Source: Lepidodermella squamata
Lineage: Eukaryota > Gastrotricha
DNA: 64,000 bases
Assembly: GCA_047495785.1 (NCBI GenBank)
Contig: JBLDXI010000038.1
Coordinates: forward strand, 372,001 to 436,000
Reading direction: 5' to 3'
Shown here: positions 21,509 through 33,793 of the stretch, piece after piece
Position numbering within the stretch: the stretch's first letter is position 1
How the letters are laid out: every line of letters begins with the position of its first letter
Program-made: the position numbers and the translations under genes
Notes under the pieces: model-generated
What the model saw: only the letters and a program-made list of their open reading frames with translations
Told to the model about the DNA's origin: nothing
Databases searched by the model: none

Positions 21509-22563
21509 GCGGGCATTTTTTGATATAAAAATACAAAAATATCAAAAAATCCCTGCTTTGAAGAAGGTTTTATGGGTTTATAATTCGGCCATTAAGAAGG
21601 CATATTTTACGATACGATCCGGATAATATATAATACCTAGGCTAGTTTCATCTCATCGAACAATCATCACCTGAAATATGATCAACCGAACAGTTTCTAG
21701 AAGAGATCGAAATAAATAAAATGGATTTCCCACCTCTACTACTTCTTTTATCAGGGAAGCATTGGTGATTTTTTGAGAAAATCCGAATATACACTCTAGC
21801 TGACAGGTGTACAGTTTGACCGGTGGCTTTGTTTATCGCCCGCAGCTGTTATATCCGGGCAGCGTTATGCAAACGCATCACCGTGGTTCGCTTAGCGCCG
21901 CGCTCGCCTCGAGAGCGGGTTTTCTTTCGCCGTGATAAGACACAGCCAGAACAGTCGCATATAGCGCAGTCTTATAGCCGCGCACAACAAGCCCAGCTCT
22001 ACGGGCGCCCGGCAACTGTCCTTCACCTCAGCGTCGCTGCAGTCAAATCGCGCCTTGTTTGTTTTGTTATCTCCTAGGCGCGCGCGACTCGGCCGCGCGG
22101 TTCCGTCTTCCGAACGTACATAAACGCGCCTTGAAGATGGCGCCGTTGTTTACGCGACTAACCCAGTGACGATGCGATGCCGTAATGGTACAACAACAAT
22201 GCCAGCAATCGCATGCCGCGGTGGAGTCGAGATTATTATTATTATTACAGCAATCAAGCAATATACCAGCTGGCCGGTTATAATATGGACCCGCTCAGCG
22301 CTTTTCTCTAGAACTTTCGCGCGCAGGCACGCGCGCCGATCTGACCGCTAAAAATATTGCAATAAAACCAAGTTGTAGCCAATAATACCTTTGGCGGCTC
22401 ATTCTTTTTTAGCTTGTTTATACAATACATCATCACTCAGTCGAATCGAAACCAGATTTATACCCGGCCGGCGAATTGCAGCTAACAACCATATTGCATT
22501 AAGTGATTTCTTATCTCCTGAAAAATTATTGTTCTCATCCTAGGCACTTTTATTCTGAACCTA
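21509..22563. other. SPARC upstream region with GC-rich island
   Basis: No gene supported. From about 21830 to 22350 the composition switches to CpG-rich sequence with many gcgc and cgcg motifs and a short ATT microsatellite (about 22225-22245). I read it as the SPARC promoter or enhancer region. Confidence 0.45.
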
Positions 22564-23705
22564 ATGCGCACTGTGTTAATTTTTTTCGGCTTCGTAGCCG
22601 CCACCCACGCGTCACTGGTAATTATTTGGCTATTAAATTGCCTTGATTTTGCAATTCAACCTTTCTCGACAGTTCGATTATGATAATGACGGTGGACTCG
22701 AGTATGCCAAAGCAAACGGCCTGCTTTCAGCTGTTAGTTAAACAAATTTTACCCCGCTTAGCCTTCAATTCTATCGATTTATTTCCAGGACGGTAAAAAG
22801 CCGAACGCCATCGGATTTGATAGCATTGTGACCGATCCATGCCTGATGCACCACTGTGCTCATGGCAAAGAGTGCGTGGTCGATGGCGAAGGAAATCCGG
22901 GTTGCATTTGCGTCCGTTCCTGCCCTGAAGAGACCGCCGATACCGATTTGGTGTGCAGCAATCAAAACGTTACCTTCCGCAGCTTGTGCCACCTTGATCA
23001 GATGCGATGCTGGTGCCGGCAACATTCGGAACGCTGCTCAGATTCCCACTTTTCACGCTCGTTCTTGGACTACTACGGCGCATGCAAGGAGATGCAGAAA
23101 TGCTCAGAGGATGAACTGGAAGACTTCCCGCGTCGTCTCCGTGAATGGTTCTTCCTCGTTATGGATGAAATGGTAATAAAGCTTGCCAAATTGTCGGTCT
23201 ATCTTACGTTTTTATTCAAATTTAGTCACAACGCAATCTGTTGCCCGAACGTCTTCAAAAGATGGTTGCTGAAGGCCGTCACAAGGAAAAGAACAAGGTT
23301 TTACCAGCCATCTGGAAGTTCTGTGAAATGGACTCACAACCTCGTAACAAGTAATTTTTATGCTAGAACCTTTTAGCATCTCTATGACATGCATTTTCAA
23401 TTATTCAAGACTTGAAAATTTCCAATGTCAAAATATTAGGAAAACTTCTCAATATTCGAAAATTTTGTATTTTCAGTGCCGTGACTCGTCGTGAGCTGAT
23501 TCCGCTGATAAGTCAAATAAAATCGAACGAGCATTGCACGGACCAAATGGTGGACAAGTGCGACCTTAATGGCGATCACCTGATCACCCTCGACGAATGG
23601 GCAACAAGTCTTCACTTTTCATACGACGACATCTCAGAGTGGATTGGCCGATGTGACGACCTGGTTACAGTTCACGAACTGAAGCACACTTACACCATTG
23701 TTTAG
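22564..23705 (+). CDS. SPARC: SPARC/osteonectin-like secreted matricellular Ca2+-binding protein
   Basis: Five exons: 22564-22617, 22673-22732, 22789-23172, 23226-23350 and 23477-23705, all in phase. The signal peptide is MRTVLIFFGFVAATHA. A very short acidic segment (FDYDNDGGLEY) replaces the long vertebrate acidic domain I. The follistatin-like/Kazal domain is DPCLMHHCAHGKECVVDG...CICVRSCPEE...VCSNQNVTFRSLCHLDQMRC. The extracellular Ca2+ domain runs from CSEDELEDFPRRLREWFF through WKFCEMD to the EF hand DLNGDHLITLDEW and the second Cys-linked EF region. SPARC binds collagen IV in basement membranes. The order and spacing fit nematode and insect SPARC. Confidence 0.95.
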
Positions 23706-25953
23706 GCGAACTCAAACCGAAGAAATATCATTGCTGGAATTACATTGATATAACCTTATAATATAACTTCCCTTTCTTTCTAAACGGTAATTTTAGAAAA
23801 AGGAGATGCCCATGATCTGTTGTGCTCGAGACACAAACTGCTTGGATCAGTTTTTAATATAGCCGTAAGATTGCTGCCCGTGTATCGACCTGTTGTGTGT
23901 TTTTCAACTCTCTAATTTAATTACAAAGCCATGCATTTGTCGATCTTGACAACAGAAAAAAATCTGCTCACATTTGTGGTTTGGTTCATTTTCATAGTTG
24001 AAATGTAATGAATAAAAAAGAATAACAATGAGAATAATAACCGAAGTTAATCTACCTTCTTTTGTACCTATTCAACACTGGCTTAAAAATAGAGTTGCTC
24101 TATTGTTGGATTTGCTCGTCGTAGGCGGCGGCTAAATCGTAGTACGGAGGCGGGACATTTAGAAATATATAGTGTCGCGACGTGGGCGCAGTTGTGGCGC
24201 CAGTGGCTGGCTATTGCGTCAACGCCTAAAGCCGTCTGGTGGGAAGAGACACACTTATGCGATAAGAAGCTGCAAAGAATTATTAGCTTTGGCATTATTC
24301 CGTTGACCTTGACAGCGTTTTTAAACCAATAATTACAAATTACAACTTTCTTGACCCTTTCAATTTGACCCCTTTCTCGTTTTCCTCTCTTATAATGGAC
24401 GTTAATAGCCAACTGACTGGCAGAGTCTTTAGTCTCAAGCGATGAAATCATTATGAATCAAAAAATTCCTGTACGGGATTGTTGATCCGTGACTTCAAAA
24501 TTGAGTGGGCTGCCAAAAAATGATAATGCTACGCACTATAACCACTATAACTATAGAGAAACGAGAGGTGTACCAGCATTCACTTATCTTGCTAAGGTCG
24601 CAATTTTTTACGCTGCTTGCGATTACTTCATATTATCGTGCTCGTACGAGTAGACTTCATTAGTTGTAATTATTCAACTACGGGAACCTCCCACCCTAAA
24701 TGTAAGGTCCAGCTATTAGGTCAAAGACGCCCATTTTTAGGAATATCCCCAAAGTGCGAAGTGCGAAAGTGATGTTTTTTATTGATTTCATGTTTACGAC
24801 GCCTGCGCTATGTGACCTTTGTCCTTTCGTGTTATTTATTTCCCCATCGAGAAAATTCTGCTCGGTTACTTTTTGACGTCACCTTGGACAATAACTTGTC
24901 TCGGGTAGCTCAAAAGCGTGTGCGGTCGCTTAAAGCCGCTTTTGGCTGCCGCAAGCACCTCTATTCTTTTAAGGAAGTTTGTCCATCCTAAACGTCGTGT
25001 CTATTGAATCATTCTTCTTGAGCTGTCTTGAGCCACTTGTACGGCTGAATCACCACATCTAATAATACATAAGGTTTTTCGGGTTGCAATAATAATATTG
25101 TAGGTACCTTTACGTGAAGCGAATGCTGTAGTTGCTGTTTACTCTCAGAAGTTTTTGCAAATTGCCATATCACTACACTACAGATCACGTCTCATTATTT
25201 TACGTAGCTAGATCAAAAATAGGCCGGCGTTAAGGCGGGTGAATCCATGCCAGGCATATGGCCGCGCGCCTCTCATTTTGCGAGTAGGCGTGCGTGTTAC
25301 TTGCCGTCACTAGGTATGACGACGAAAGGCCACGACTATTTACCATCGCCTCCATTCAATATTTTAGCTCGCAAAAAGCTTTGTTTGATTTATGCCTGTT
25401 CTATAAATAATTTTCTGATATTTAATCATAGCATTCGTCATGCGACATTGTTCATAGCTCATAGCCATACAATTATTGTTGTCTGATAAGTCGGCAACTT
25501 TTTTAGGGCTTGTAAAACACGCCTTTTTAATTTCCTATTTCCATTAATGCGGGCTATAGCGGTCACGCCCACAACTACCAATGAACACATGCCGCGAGGT
25601 CCGCAGTTGGACCCACGCGCATAAATCACGACTTGAGGACTACAATCGTAGATTCAAGTGTGTCCACTCCCTGCAATATCATCGTCGCCCATCGATAATC
25701 TGACCGGCATTTGTTGTTTGCGTAATAATTCTTCTACCGATACCAAGACACACGTGATTTTTTACGAGTCTCAGGTGCCTTCTGCCGTATCGGCGTGCAC
25801 CCCCGCGCCGTAGTACACGTGAAACCAGCCCTCGAGTTGTTTGCTGTCGAACTTATTTAACCGTCTAAAATAGTGCATTTTTCCATTCGTTTCAAATAGG
25901 CATCTAATTACAATTATTATAATTTAATTTCTACACAAACAACTCGGCAAAAC
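23706..25953. other. Intergenic, 2.2 kb upstream of the neuropeptide gene
   Basis: SPARC 3' UTR (with AATAAA-like ATGAATAAAAAAG at about 24007), then non-coding sequence. A GC-richer patch at about 25220-25330 and 25550-25860 precedes the neuropeptide gene. The candidate frames (for example 24083-24451 minus) show no family features. Confidence 0.45.
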
Positions 25954-27099
25954 ATGAATATCAACATGATCAATCTTTTTTTCCTTCTTTCACTCGCTGC
26001 TGCGACGTATGGCGCGATCGAGAGCGATGATGCGCAATCTTCAGAGAAGCTCCTCAATCGTGAGAAGCGATCAAGTTTGATGGCTCAAATTCTTTACGAT
26101 GAGTTGCGGCTTCGACTTCGCGGCGATCAAGCAAGATCGCCTTCCAATCAACATCGGCGGGTAGCGGCAGCTTCGATGATGCGAAAGCGGCGATCGACAA
26201 CACCCCTCGTCCGCGACCTTCTTTCATCATGGGCCGATTCGGCTGACCAGAACTACGCCAGCAAGTACAACGGAGACAGTCAAGTTGTTGAGGAATTGCA
26301 AGATGAAGTAAAAGATTTGTCTCGAAAATTGTAAGTTTCTCACCAACACCTCCTCGATTCTGAGTTGATGATTTCTTTGTTATCTAGGATTAAACGAAGT
26401 CTCATGGCGATGATTTTGAAGGATACTTTGAAGCATCGGCTTGAAGAGGAGAACAAACCAGGCCGGCATCGGGACATTGTGTGGGGGTAAGTGGTTCAAA
26501 CTGACCTATTGACATAACCCGATTACTAAACTGAATCGTTGCAACGTTTGTCTTCTTCTAATTCGCACCCCGCTCAACTAAAAAGGCAAGACGAAGCTCG
26601 CGACTTTAGAACGATATACAGGACTTACATTAGGCACCTGTTGGCCTGAAGATTCAAGGATCTTCTGAATCTAGTGCTCTATTTTTGTAGTCATATATTG
26701 TCTGTGAATCAAAAAATTGCATTTAATCAGCATGCAGCTACTGTGCGCAAGTTTATATACATTATTTTCAAAACTTTTTTACAAAGTGCTTTCACGCAAT
26801 GTAGACCTTGTAAATAAACGCTTTCGTTTTGACGAATAAAATTCGAAGTGAAGTACCCTGGGGAAGCAAGGCTTTTTACTAATGCTGGAAACTAACAGTT
26901 AGAAAAACAAAATAATGATGAGAATTATTTGTAATATAGAAAAGCGGCGAGAAACGACAAGGACAAGTTGTCAGAACAAGCGATCGAAGCGTTAGCTGAT
27001 GCTACGTCGATCGAATTCGAAGACAACTCCAGCTTCGGCCAAGCAGACGAAGAAGCGCCGATATCGATTGTCATTCGGCCGAAAGCTGGCCAGGCGTGA
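25954..27099 (+). CDS. Neuropeptide precursor with two CRF/DH44-like peptides
   Basis: Exons 25954-26330 and 26388-26486, then either 26586-26649 or 26940-27099; both terminal exons fit phase 2 and end in a stop. Signal peptide: INMINLFFLLSLAAATYG. Two similar helical peptides follow Lys-Arg sites: SSLMAQILYDELRLRLRGDQ and SLMAMILKDTLKHRLEEENK. The latter is followed by PGR, an amidation/cleavage signal. Both fit S-L-x6-D-x-L-[RK]-x-R-L, the N-terminal pattern of arthropod diuretic hormone 44/CRF peptides (SLSIVNPLDVLRQRL). A further RKRR site lies between. If right, the peptides would act through CRF-type GPCRs. They are shorter than typical DH44 (about 40 residues), so the family call is tentative; that this is a secreted peptide precursor is well supported. 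Confidence 0.6.
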
Positions 27100-28127
27100 T
27101 ATGTGGCGAAAAAACTTCTGCTGCTGACTTCCAAGTGTTTCAAAACCAGCTCGATTTAACTGATCCATCGAAGCGAAAAGTCTCGCTGCATAATCGTCTA
27201 GTCTTCATCTTGTTCAAAAGATTTGTTCCTCGCTGCGTCTCGTTGTTGTTGGTGCTGCTGCTGCTGCTGTTTATGATTATTACGGTGATGGCTGGCCATC
27301 CGATCGGCGGCCAGTACAAATCGATTGCATATTTTTTCTATCTCGTTTTTTGCACTTTGCTTGTTCGCTAGTAATTTATACAAATTAGTTTCTTTTAACA
27401 AATTTCCAAAATGCCTTGATTATTCGAAAAAATATCCCGAGAGATTTTTTAATCCATTTTCTAGTCGCAATAACAATGGTTAGGAAGGTGATCGCAGTAA
27501 TTCCTTATAAAGTGCATAATTATTTGAAATTGACGAATAAAAACGCAATATTCTCATTGTCTTGGTGACAAAGCTTTATTGCATTAATGGATTTCGGTTG
27601 ATCTCGCAACTCGCCGATATGCAGTTTCCGTCCACTTCGCTTCATTAGTTCAAGCAACATTATCAAGGTGGCGATTCATGCAAAAAACAAGTAGGAAGTG
27701 TATTGAAAAATCACGAGTAAAAATGCGGCAATATGTAAGCAGTTTTATGTAGACACCTGTGCCTCATTTGGACTAGATTATAAATATTCGACTTGAATAA
27801 ACTTGATAGCACCCCTGATGGAGGTTTTCGAGGTAAGAAGGTACGAAAAAATATTCAGATGGCCATTATTACAACATATGATCACCTCAAGGTTAGGCAC
27901 AAAATAATTTATCCTGGTGTCACGTCAACGACAAACGCAAACCTGATGAAAACATACAGGATAGAAAACAGCAGAAAGCAGGTAAATGTTAACGATAACT
28001 TGGGAGCATGTAAAACGTATCATCGGATTGTTTTCATTAGATTTTGACTTTGTTATTATATGTTTCATATCGTCGTTTCCGTTGAGGCGTTTTGTTCAAC
28101 CATGGCTTTGAAACTTCTTGATTATGC
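27100..28127. other. Convergent 3' region between the neuropeptide gene and the Enigma-type gene
   Basis: Poly(A)-like AATAAAA occurs near 27534-27541. The open frames here (27096-27371, 27793-28047) have no family features and are probably 3' UTR or spacer. Confidence 0.45.
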
Positions 28128-31100
28128 TCAAAGGCCACGCGCGTGAGTCGAGCAGTACGGCTTGTTGTTTTTCATGACGAAGCCGCGGTTGGCGAGGGCA
28201 CACTGGCACGTCGAGCAGGCGAAGCACGAGTCGTGGTAGTTTTCGCCGGCCGCCTCGACCCATCGATCTCCCGGTTCGATCGGAAAGTCGCAGCCCTTGC
28301 ATTTCGTCTGAAACATGCTGGCGTAATCTAGTTTATAGCGCAAAATAATCAGTAGTTCGGTTAAAAATACTCGGATGATCAACCTTTTTCGCAATAGGGC
28401 TTGCCATCCTCCACGTGGAACAACCCACCCGCAATCGATTTGTTGCAATGGGCGCACGTGAAGCAGTCAGTGTGCCACTCGGCACTCAGCGCCTTAACGA
28501 TGGTCTGTTAAATTGCAAGGAAAAATTGAACGAAATTGCGCGTTCGAATACAAATTTATAGGCCTTACTCCAATAATGGCTTGCCGGCAGCGGTGGCATC
28601 GCGGCGCCATATGACGGGCATAGTCGTCCTCGCAGTAGATATGACCATCCGGGGTTTCGACGAAGCCTATGTCAACCATATCGCAGCCGCACTATAAGAT
28701 TAAACGAAAAGATTGATTAGGTCCTTTATCATCAGTCTCCGGAATGTCTTCAAATTGCCCTCTCGCCCCTTATATCACCTTCTCCCTAGGAAATACGAAG
28801 ACGCCGATAACTTCAATTGCAGCACGATATCCGGAGGTAGAACTTGCCATATTTATCATCTTTTTCATTTATTTCGATCAGTAATATTGTATGGCTCAGA
28901 ATTTCTTGCGCAATTGATCGGTCATTATTTTTTCCCCCGGGGCCTCAATTGTAGGAGAAATATTTCCATGCGACATTCCGCTGCGATGAATCAAAGGTTA
29001 AACACCCCACTCTGGTCTTTTAATTAGCTTTCATTGCCTAACTTATAACTATCGTTTGTTTTACGGGGGAATGCAGATAACGGCCTCGTAGTTGGCTAAG
29101 CCTAGAATACGCGCGACAGCCTACCTTGTCGCACAAAAAGTGTTCAGGACACCAGGTCTTGTCAAGCGCAATGACGAACGGGCCGCGGATGTTGCGGCTG
29201 CATCGGTGGCAGATGGGCACGCGAGCCGCCGGATTGGCAGCCAGTTGCCGAATCGCAGCGCCCGGGCGGAAGGCGCGCGGCTGGTGAGGCATTGGCGGCG
29301 GGCTCGTGACAGAAATCGGCCTCGGGCCAGGGCTGCGGCGAGGCACAGGTACAGGCGGCGGCGCAAAATTATCAGGCGCCGGCCGGCTGATGAACGGTAT
29401 CGGATTGCGAACGACGGGCGTCGAAGCGCTGAAAATAAATTAAAAGTTAGTTTGTTAAATGTTGATAAGTAAAGGACTGGAAAAAATTGCGCAAATTCGT
29501 TAAAACATATGCAGAAAGAATAGAGAAGGCGTTAGGGTGCAGTAAAATTATACACGCAAGTTGAAACAAAAAAACCACGCCATATCTTACTCAAATCATG
29601 CGTATGTCGTCATGCTTTTTTCTGAAAATGGATAAATCAACATTCATAAGCACTTATTTGGTCGCGGAATAGAATTGATGCGCTGTAAATTAAAATAAGC
29701 CTCGCCCATGAGCCCACACAACTGTAGCTGCTTCAATGACTTCCTTTACCTTGGGGAATGCGAAAATGGTTGCGGCGATGCAGTTGAGGTAGAACTGGGA
29801 CGAACAGGCAGTGTTACACGATGTTCTTCTTCTTTATCTTGAACTTCGCTGCTTTCGTCCTCCGCCTCGTCGATCCTTTCAAAGTTGCTTCTGCTGTTCG
29901 CAACAAGCTCGCTGTCGCTTTTAACCGTAGGACGGAAGTAGTCTGGGGCAACGGGGGCATACCATTGAGGCTGAGGCCGAGGAATTTTCGGCTCTAAAAT
30001 AACCAAGCTCGGTATTAAGAAAAGTAACGGAACAATTAAATTCAAACCTTCCTCGCCCGAATCAAGCATGTTCTGCAATATGAGAAAGGATCTAGATTGA
30101 GTCGATTGTCTACGAGAAGGGCACCAAATACTAGGCCGTATCGCTGACTTGGATGGATCATCGTTTGGTGCAGAGCTACTTTTACCAACAGAACTATTTT
30201 CATTACGGGCTGAAATATTGCTTTCTTGTTTTTTCGCGTTGAATTCATCGACAACGGCTTCGATTTCCTTAGGCCTTTCTCTCTCATATAATTTACCAAC
30301 AGCTTGCCGAAAGGGCTTGGGATAACTTGCTGGCCTCAAGCCAAACTCATTTACTTTATCCGGAGCTTTCAATTTCTCAGTCATTTTTTCAACAGATCCA
30401 TTGTCACCGCTTAAATCACATCAGCCATGCCATATAAGTCAACATGCAAAAATATGAAAAACTCAAGCCATGCGGTCTGATTTCTTTTTTCTCTCATAAA
30501 TATCTTTCAGTAAAGATTTACCTTCTGGTTTCATACGATTCCGTCACGGTGGATGACGAGGCCTGTAGTAAATAAGCAAATCCGAATATTAGTATTGCTT
30601 TGAGTTGTGCCAATCATTTATATTAACTGGAACAGTGTTATTATACCTATAGAGAAGTTATGGACGCAAGAACCCCAAGCGCCTACGCCCGATAGCCGGC
30701 AGAAAAATCCGCAACGTTGCCCAAACACCGGCAATACTACAGAACTGACGAATATTTTTTTTCGTACGTGTTTATACGCGAGCAGTGCGTTTGCCGCGTG
30801 TGAGATACAGTATTAAATTATACGAGGCAATCTGTTCCGAGTCGAGCATTTGTGGCTAGCTGATCTAACGCAGCCCAATAGCATCACGTATAAATGCAAA
30901 TTTCGCTTTTGACCAGTATATGCCGAATACTAGCATCGGCGATGTTTTCGTACGATGATGCGAACGCATCTATAAACTGTTAAAGGGGAGAGAGATACCG
31001 TAAGCCAAAGGCCAGTTTAGCAGCCGCTGTGCGCCACTCACAATCTACACGAATATAACGCGAGCGGTTCTATTATATACCATCACACCAAATTGTCTAT

Positions 31101-31779
31101 AAGTCCGCAAAAGGCATGTGAATGCCGCTCGTTTATACCTATCGCGTTTATACTTCGAAGCGGTAAAAAATACGATGATATGAAGGAAAGTTAGAAATTT
31201 CATGCATTGCGGCTAATTGATAAAACAAATAATCACTAAACCTATGCTGACAAGTAAATCAAACCTCGTGAGGAGGATACGGTGACCGAACGTTACCAGC
31301 AGCACTTCTCGACCAGGTAGCAGTGCTGGCCGTGGCTCGATCTTCGTCATCATAGGCAGCACTACCCCGAGCCTCGTCAAAGGCTTGTCTGTTGAAATTA
31401 AAAACAAGAAACAAATACAGAATGCGTTGAGGTTTAGAGGATTTACCTCTGCAGATCTAGTTTTAAATAATTTCCAGCTCTCAATATGGCATTGTGAGCA
31501 TCTTCATGACGCATGTGTGCCGTATTTTCTCCGCAAATAGAGCGCACAGCATCCCCAGGCCGAAGACCGCAACGATCTGCCAAGCTACCAACTACCACCT
31601 TGGAAAATAAATCATTCATATGTGGCTATGGCCAAAAAATGCCAAGATACCCGCTCAATGACAACGCTCGAATTAAAATCGGCACCGCCTCGAAGCCGAA
31701 AACCCCATGTTGTCGAACTGTCGGAGCGCTGAAGAGTAGCACTTATAATGGCGGAGGCACCGTAGCCACCGTGACTCAT
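28128..31779 (-). CDS. Enigma/ZASP-type PDZ-LIM protein with three LIM domains
   Basis: Exons (minus): 31779-31651, 31598-31447, 31388-31265, 30562-30522, 30409-30048, 29993-29750, 29428-29125, 28691-28569, 28504-28384 and 28327-28128; all phases agree. The PDZ domain is split over two exons (TTWGFRLRGGADFNSSVVIE, VVVGSLADRCGLRPGDAV). The linker has a DUF4749-like motif (QSRSFLILQNMLDSGEE), as in PDLIM1-4 (STSFLVLQEILESEE). Three C-terminal LIM domains follow: CHRCSRNIRGPFVIALDKTW, CHRCRQAIIG..ALSAEWHTDCFTC, and DYASMFQTKCKGCDFPIEPG. LIM3 closely matches vertebrate Enigma/ENH/Cypher. Expected site: muscle Z-discs, binding alpha-actinin and kinases. The start at 31779 gives MSHGGYGASAI, directly before the PDZ. 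Extra internal exons in the 30.6-31.2 kb intron are possible. Confidence 0.93.
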
Positions 31780-33504
31780 TGGTTTAAGCACAACTCTAAT
31801 ATAAATCGAATGGGAAATACATTGTTTCAGAATTGAGCAAATAAATTGCAAATGAGTTGTTTCTAATTAAACCATCAGCGATAAAATAAAAAGAATGAAC
31901 CGCTATAAACCAATCACAAATTAACCCCTCCATCCTTCGAAACCCAATTCGCCTCTTGAAAACGCGTTTTTTTATAAATGCTGTTCAAGAACATGGATAC
32001 AGATTAGAAAGCTATTCCCTCTTTATCCTCAGTCAAAAATAGTACACTGTACACATACATAATACTATTTCCATAACAGAATTCGTCTTCTCATGGGAAA
32101 CAGCACTGCAATTATAACAAGACGCCGGTGAATGAGATTCGAAGACGCACCAAGTATAAATGTCAGCGGTCAGCGGTAGCGGCAAACATTCTAAGACGGC
32201 ACTTCAGACATTTCGTTATCGCGAACAAGTAAATACCGGGATCATCAATCAGACTGGATGAATGTTGGAAAAAGCGCTGCTTCTGTGAGAAAGCCTATGA
32301 GAAGGCTCTGAGGGAGAGTTGGCGAACAGAAAAAACAGAAAAAACGGGCACCTCACTTTCACCTGAGAATAGGGGAGACATCTCATAAAATTACTCAACA
32401 ATTTGTCATGTGTTAGAAGTAGGCTGTAAGACAAATGACTTGAACTTGGTATGCCAACGCTACAAGATTACAAAGTTAGCAATAAAGAAAGCGTAGCATT
32501 CAACATATGAACAAGTGGAGCTATGGCGGTAGTTTAGGGTGCCAGATGCCAGATCCTCATTGGTTTTCACCGGGAAAATGGACCCAGACCTCACTGGCGC
32601 CTTCTAACCCACAAGTCATATAAGCACGATAAGAATCGACAAAACAGAAAATACCGAACTCTGCTTTGCACCACCAGCAGAGTTTCATTTCATGAATGAA
32701 CAATAAATGAATGTAATGAGTCATTAAAAGCAATGAAAAATCAATGATTCAATAAGGTATTGCGCTAAGTTTGGCCGCAAGATAATCAAATCAACAGGTG
32801 AAATTGAAATTCAGGACATACCGCCAAATCGCGCGAAATCTATGCAAATTCAAATTTTAATTTTCATATAATTATTCAACCAATTAATATGTTATCGAAG
32901 CCATTTTTAAATGATCGACAAAAATATTGGTGAAAAACTTAATCGGGGCGCTGAGTTTTTTGGCGCCGAAATATTTTTGAACTTTCTTGGAAAAACGTTG
33001 TATTATTGGTTTGGTTGAAGAGGTCAGGGTCCCGTCCTTTTCACTTGCCCTATGCAGTTGCGTATATTAAAAGCAAACAAATGGTGCTGGAAAGGCTCAA
33101 GAGCTCAAAGAAAAGAAAATGGCCATCGGTACGTAGCGGGCGCTGAACGTTGAAGACTGGAAGCTAGAAGTTGGAAGAGTGACCCACCGTATCCTCGGTC
33201 GGCATTAAGAAGAAAGAAGATCGTCAAAGATCCGATCAAGATACGGAGATCAAGTTCCATTATTTAAGCTATAACTATGCATGCGCTGATCACTTAGCGA
33301 TCACTCACTCTGAACATATTTCGCTGGGCAAAATGTTCAGTTGTGGTTGATGCAACAGCCGCGGTGGCTTAAGTAATCGAGAAGACCGTACTATTATAAG
33401 TATATTTTCTGCAGTCCTTTGATAACGAATCGGAAGACGGAACCCTTTTCTTTAGTCGTTTTCGTATTATTATATTTCCTCTGCTTAGGTTGTTTTGATA
33501 ATTA
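31780..33504. other. Divergent intergenic region between the Enigma-type gene and GTF2H5
   Basis: 1.7 kb with no gene I can support. It should contain both divergent promoters. A short ORF on the minus strand (32249-32434) has no recognisable features. Confidence 0.45.
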
Positions 33505-33782
33505 ATGGTTAATGTCACCGAAGGTGCACTTGTTGAGTGGTAATTTTATTATTGGCACAATTGTAATGTTTGATTGATTTTAATATTTCAAATCGTAGCG
33601 ATCCTGCAATAAAGCAGTTTCTTCTCCATCTTGACGATACCCTCGCACTTGGCAAACGATTTGTGATCGAAGATCTCGACTCTACGCATCTGTTTGTTCA
33701 GCCCGACGTAGTAGCTAGTTTGGAAGTCAAAATTGACGAATTCTTGGAAAAGCTTACCTTTCCACTCGGAATCAAAGAATAA
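33505..33782 (+). CDS. GTF2H5: General transcription/DNA repair factor TFIIH subunit 5 (TTDA/p8)
   Basis: 72 residues in two exons, 33505-33539 and 33599-33782 (59-nt intron; the codon TG|C is split). The full protein starts MVNVTEGALVECDPAIKQFL, continues ALGKRFVIEDLDSTHLFVQP and ends TFPLGIKE. It aligns end to end with human GTF2H5 (71 residues: [38 protein letters not shown]). The protein stabilises TFIIH and stimulates XPB in nucleotide-excision repair. Its stop is 11 nt upstream of the ATG of the TRF-like gene on the same strand, with no AG between. The start has T at -3 (weak), and only one other ATG, opening a 14-codon out-of-frame mini-ORF, occurs in the coding sequence. I infer a dicistronic transcript. 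Confidence 0.95.
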
Positions 33783-33793
33783 CTCGTCTAAAA

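Noticed and set aside
27096-27371. 91-codon frame with a hydrophobic Leu-rich stretch
   Set aside because: Overlaps the 3' end of the neuropeptide gene; the Leu run comes from a CTG repeat and nothing else supports a membrane protein.
29092-29472. Arg-rich plus-strand frame
   Set aside because: Antisense to LIM1 and the Pro-rich linker of the Enigma-type gene.
33570-33782. GTF2H5 starting at an internal TTG
   Set aside because: A 35-nt upstream exon with ATG at 33505 gives the full conserved N-terminus after a 59-nt intron.
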